Source: Liolophura sinensis
Lineage: Eukaryota > Mollusca > Polyplacophora > Chitonida > Chitonidae
Reading direction: 5' to 3'
Length of the DNA: 64,000 nt
Assembly (NCBI RefSeq): GCF_032854445.1
Contig: NC_088300.1
Coordinates: forward strand, 3,598,001-3,662,000
The position numbers were made by a program, and so were the translations under genes. Shown piece after piece: positions 61,282 to 64,000 of the stretch (the first letter of the stretch is position 1; each line of letters opens with the position of its first letter). Under the pieces are notes generated by a model. The model was not told where the DNA came from, made no database searches, and saw nothing but the letters and a program-made list of their open reading frames with translations.

Positions 61282-61695
61282 CTATAGTGACCAATGGTAT
61301 AATCTGTAGTGTAGCTTGCAGCTAGGGTACGTACTTTTGTGCCGGAAGTGAAGCCATTGCATCATTAACCCTTTCATAGTGAAGCAACGAAACAAATACG
61401 TTTTCATTTCCTTTCGTTTCAGTTGGTCAGTTGTGCTGCTAAAACTTCGCCTAGCATGATTATCAGCAAAGAGGTTGATTTGGCAGGAAATGGTATTGAG
61501 TGGAAATGGGGGTGTTCTTGTCGTCCCTCGACTGCTTGCCTTTTGGAGCGATTCTGGATCGGGGCAATCAGCAGAGCTTTTGATTAACAATATGTTCCAA
61601 TGCATAAGTTTGTTGGAGGCTGGTTTTGGTGTATTAATGCAGTCAAGCTGACAGTGTGACTGACATTTCATATATAGCGGCGAGAAAAAGCACAA
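61282..61695 (-). pseudogene. Possible LINE (CR1/L2-like) reverse-transcriptase fragment, broken
   Basis: A 137-codon minus-strand open stretch with CQINLFADNHARRSFSST followed by a Lys-rich helix region. It resembles the YADD box region of LINE RTs of the type ...L(Y/F)ADDHA-x-R-x-SF, with D-D replaced by D-N. Sequence on either side is only vaguely RT-like. If correct it is an inactive fragment, opposite in orientation to the LINE tail at 62.9 kb. Confidence 0.4.
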
Positions 61696-62849
61696 AATTT
61701 ACAACGCCAAGTTCATACATTTTGTTATCATCAGTTGTTTTGTTGTGGTTAGCGGTGGATAATAAATAATATTCTCCGAAAGATGATCCTTTGCATGCAT
61801 GTGCAGAAGCGTCCTTTCTGGTTGGCTGTATAACTCATAACTACACAAACTAACCGTTAATTTTCTGTCATTTTAATAATATTTCAATTTTTTTAGCCTT
61901 GACAGATATGCGTTTCTCAGATGTTTTTTTTGTTGTTGTTATTTTTTGTATATGATTCTACGCATTCAGACGATTGTGAGTTGCCACTGGAAATAATGGT
62001 TTAATTGTGTACATAATTCTGTGCTATTAATGGAATGTAAGCCTTATTGTTATATATTGTTCAAGTTTAGAGTTTGTTGATAGGATAGAAACTTCCAATC
62101 TGTGTTACTTAAGTATTCAAGCTCAAACTGTACCTTCAGTATCCTGTTTGTGTACAACTAGGTTGATGTATTGAGTCACGTAAATAGTTACCGCTAAGAC
62201 GAGCAGGTGGACAGTGCGGAGATCAAATAGTCGAGAGCTGTCAGGAAAGGTCATAAGCAGGATTGCAAAAACTAGGATGTACTGAATAAAATGAGTCAAA
62301 GTCAAACTAATCTACTTAAATATCGATTGGCGTGCAATTACCTGGCGACCACTGGAAGAGGCCATCGCTACTTCAGGTGATTTTGAGAAATATTGGGCGA
62401 CAAAAATGTATATACAAATGGTGAATAAAACTGTCAATCTAAGACAACCCATGTTGTGAAGTGGAAGTGATTTATACGTGAAAGAGACCTGGGTGATATT
62501 AAGTACATGTAGTTGTCCACTCTGTACAAGCATGTCTTGCACTTTAGCTCAGACGTCTAGTATTTGCGGATAAGGAATACATCTACATTGGTCACCAAAA
62601 ACAGAATGTTAGCGTACAGGTGTTTTCCGTGACGCGCATGAATCAGGTTGGGGTACATTGCTAAATTTGCATCTAGCCTTGTTAGTCATTTACTAGGTTG
62701 AACTAATTAAATCACGACCAAAATTTCTCCGCATATCATTTTCTTCATCAAATGTCGTATTGTTATTGATAAACTGTGTATCTAATTAAAGATACTGAAT
62801 ATTAATCGCTGTGGTTCACCACAGACTCTCTAGATGCTAAATCTTACCT

Positions 62850-63194
62850 GTGCCTATATTTGTACAAAGACCAAAACGGTTTCCCCTCGCAGATCGACTC
62901 CACGACACGAGGGATAGTTTCAATTTTCACAGTGTAAATTATCCTTACTTGGACAGCAACATACCGAAGGGTCCTGCTTATGGCGTGTGCAGATCTCCCT
63001 TTGCAGCATTTGTTACATCCTGTTTGTTATGTGACGAATTCAATCGACATCCCAAGTCATTACTGCAAAAAACAGTGTGTCAAGGTTATTCCGTCAAAAC
63101 CCCTCAATATAAGTTTCTTAAGTTTTACAATGAGTATGATTCTCTTGTAAGTAAATATGGACAGAACGCCCAGGATTTCCCTCACTGTGCCTAA
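62850..63194 (+). pseudogene. C-terminal tail of a non-LTR retrotransposon reverse transcriptase
   Basis: A 114-codon open stretch containing NFHSVNYPYLDSNIPKGPAY followed by GVCRSPFAAFV, and a closing segment with LLQKTVCQGYS and YKFLKFYNEYDSLVSKYG. This block (PYLDSNIP-x-x-PAYGVY, then a small helix and KFY-x2-Y-x2-LV-x-KY) is the well-known tail of a LINE RT protein common in molluscs and other invertebrates. It ends at a stop at 63194, followed by probable 3' UTR of the element. The catalytic RT part is not visible upstream, so the copy is 5'-truncated, as is usual for LINEs. Confidence 0.72.
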
Positions 63195-63327
63195 CTTCGT
63201 TTAACCCGATGTTAGGGTTCGTATATTCAGCTCGTTGCATGAGGTCACCACGTTGGATATATGGACAGTTGGAATCAAAGCGCAACTGAGATATATAATT
63301 TGCTATAGACAACTAGTATACATACTA

Positions 63328-64000
63328 TAGTCTATTTCTTTTACAGAGTCGCCTATATTCAGCTGTCTGTAAAATCAGTCATACTCGCTACCAAAACTGC
63401 CTTCGGTCAGTGACACGTAACAACTCAAGCTCAACGCAAGGATATGCTTGCAGTTCATATGCAGCTAGGAAAATGAAGTAAGAGCACCTTTTCTAATTCA
63501 TAATATTAAAGTCCATAAGCTCGGTTTCGAAGGCATGAACCAATTGCCTCGAGTGACATAATAATAATAATTATTATTCACAAACCAGTGGCATGCTGGG
63601 TATTGGGCGGAGTAGAACATGTTTTGAAGGAGGGTGACACCAGTTACCTGAACTCCATTCAACTTTATTGTAAACCCTATTCCTTTCAACTTTATTGTAA
63701 ACCCTATTTCTGACTGCCATATTTGAAATCGTTCGCACGTTTTAATATAAGATTAACAGATAACAAGATAAACGCCTTAATAAATGAATTTTACGCTAAC
63801 TCTTGTAGGGTATGATCTCACGACAGTATAGTTTTAGAGATGGATATTAGAAAATTAAAGGGATCTAGTTAATCGCAGAGACAGCAGTGTGGGCTGTGTT
63901 ATTACATGGAGTGTGTTCTAACCGCTAGTTGCCACAGCCACTGTAAAACAAATTACTCCCCACGCCCATTGTCCAGCTTGCAACTTGTTTTTGAATAATC
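63328..64000 (+). repeat. Interspersed repeat family X, copy 2 (runs to the right edge)
   Basis: Second copy of the 49.4-kb element, slightly longer because of insertions, including a short tandem duplication of TTTATTGTAAACCCTATT and an AATAATAATAATTATTATT palindrome near 63560. It starts about 135 bp after the LINE tail's stop codon and may continue beyond the window. Confidence 0.75.

Larger units (their letters stand above)
59398..62849. other. 3' flank of the SMOC-like gene
   Basis: Probable 3' UTR up to about 60.1 kb, then sequence without recognised genes apart from the possible minus-strand LINE fragment at 61.3-61.7 kb. Open frames on the minus strand at 62.1-62.5 kb encode hydrophobic stretches without a recognisable family. 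Confidence 0.5.

Overview
This is animal (metazoan) nuclear DNA, most likely from a lophotrochozoan and probably a mollusc. The genome is AT-rich. Coding sequence is split into short exons by multi-kilobase introns, and these carry minisatellites, tRNA-derived SINEs of a type common in molluscs, non-LTR remnants and a decayed BEL/Pao element. The species cannot be fixed from the window. There are no bacterial operons, no CRISPR array and no convincing RNA gene. Most long open frames here are chance frames or run through tandem repeats.

Layout. Bases 1 to about 4900 hold a broken BEL/Pao LTR retrotransposon on the minus strand: gag at the right, then zinc knuckle, protease, reverse transcriptase, and an integrase cut by the left edge. 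Bases 4905-15300 show no gene, only repeats and SINE fragments. Bases 15310-59397 hold one large plus-strand gene. Bases 59400-64000 hold its likely 3' end, two non-LTR retrotransposon fragments and one copy of an interspersed repeat whose sister copy lies at 49.4 kb.

The gene is a SMOC (SPARC-related modular calcium-binding protein) homologue, reconstructed here from 14 exons. A signal-peptide exon at 15.3 kb joins in phase 0 to a Kazal/follistatin-like exon at 31.0 kb. Thyroglobulin type-1 domain 1 (41.1 kb), a short basic linker (42.0 kb), an EF-hand EC domain (42.7 and 43.3 kb), three linker exons (45.0, 46.8, 48.4 kb), thyroglobulin domain 2 (52.8 kb), a second EC domain (53.7, 57.8, 58.5 kb) and a short basic tail with a stop (59.3 kb) follow. 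All junctions are phase-compatible and the sum is 1791 nt, or 596 codons plus a stop.

The main point of interest is the domain order Kazal-TY-EC-linker-TY-EC. Known SMOC proteins are Kazal-TY-SMOC region-TY-EC with a single EC domain. Here an additional, apparently intact EC domain sits between the two TY domains, carried by two symmetric phase 1-1 exons, so skipping them would give a protein of canonical SMOC layout. The exon joins come from splice signals, phase and homology read by eye. No transcript was available.
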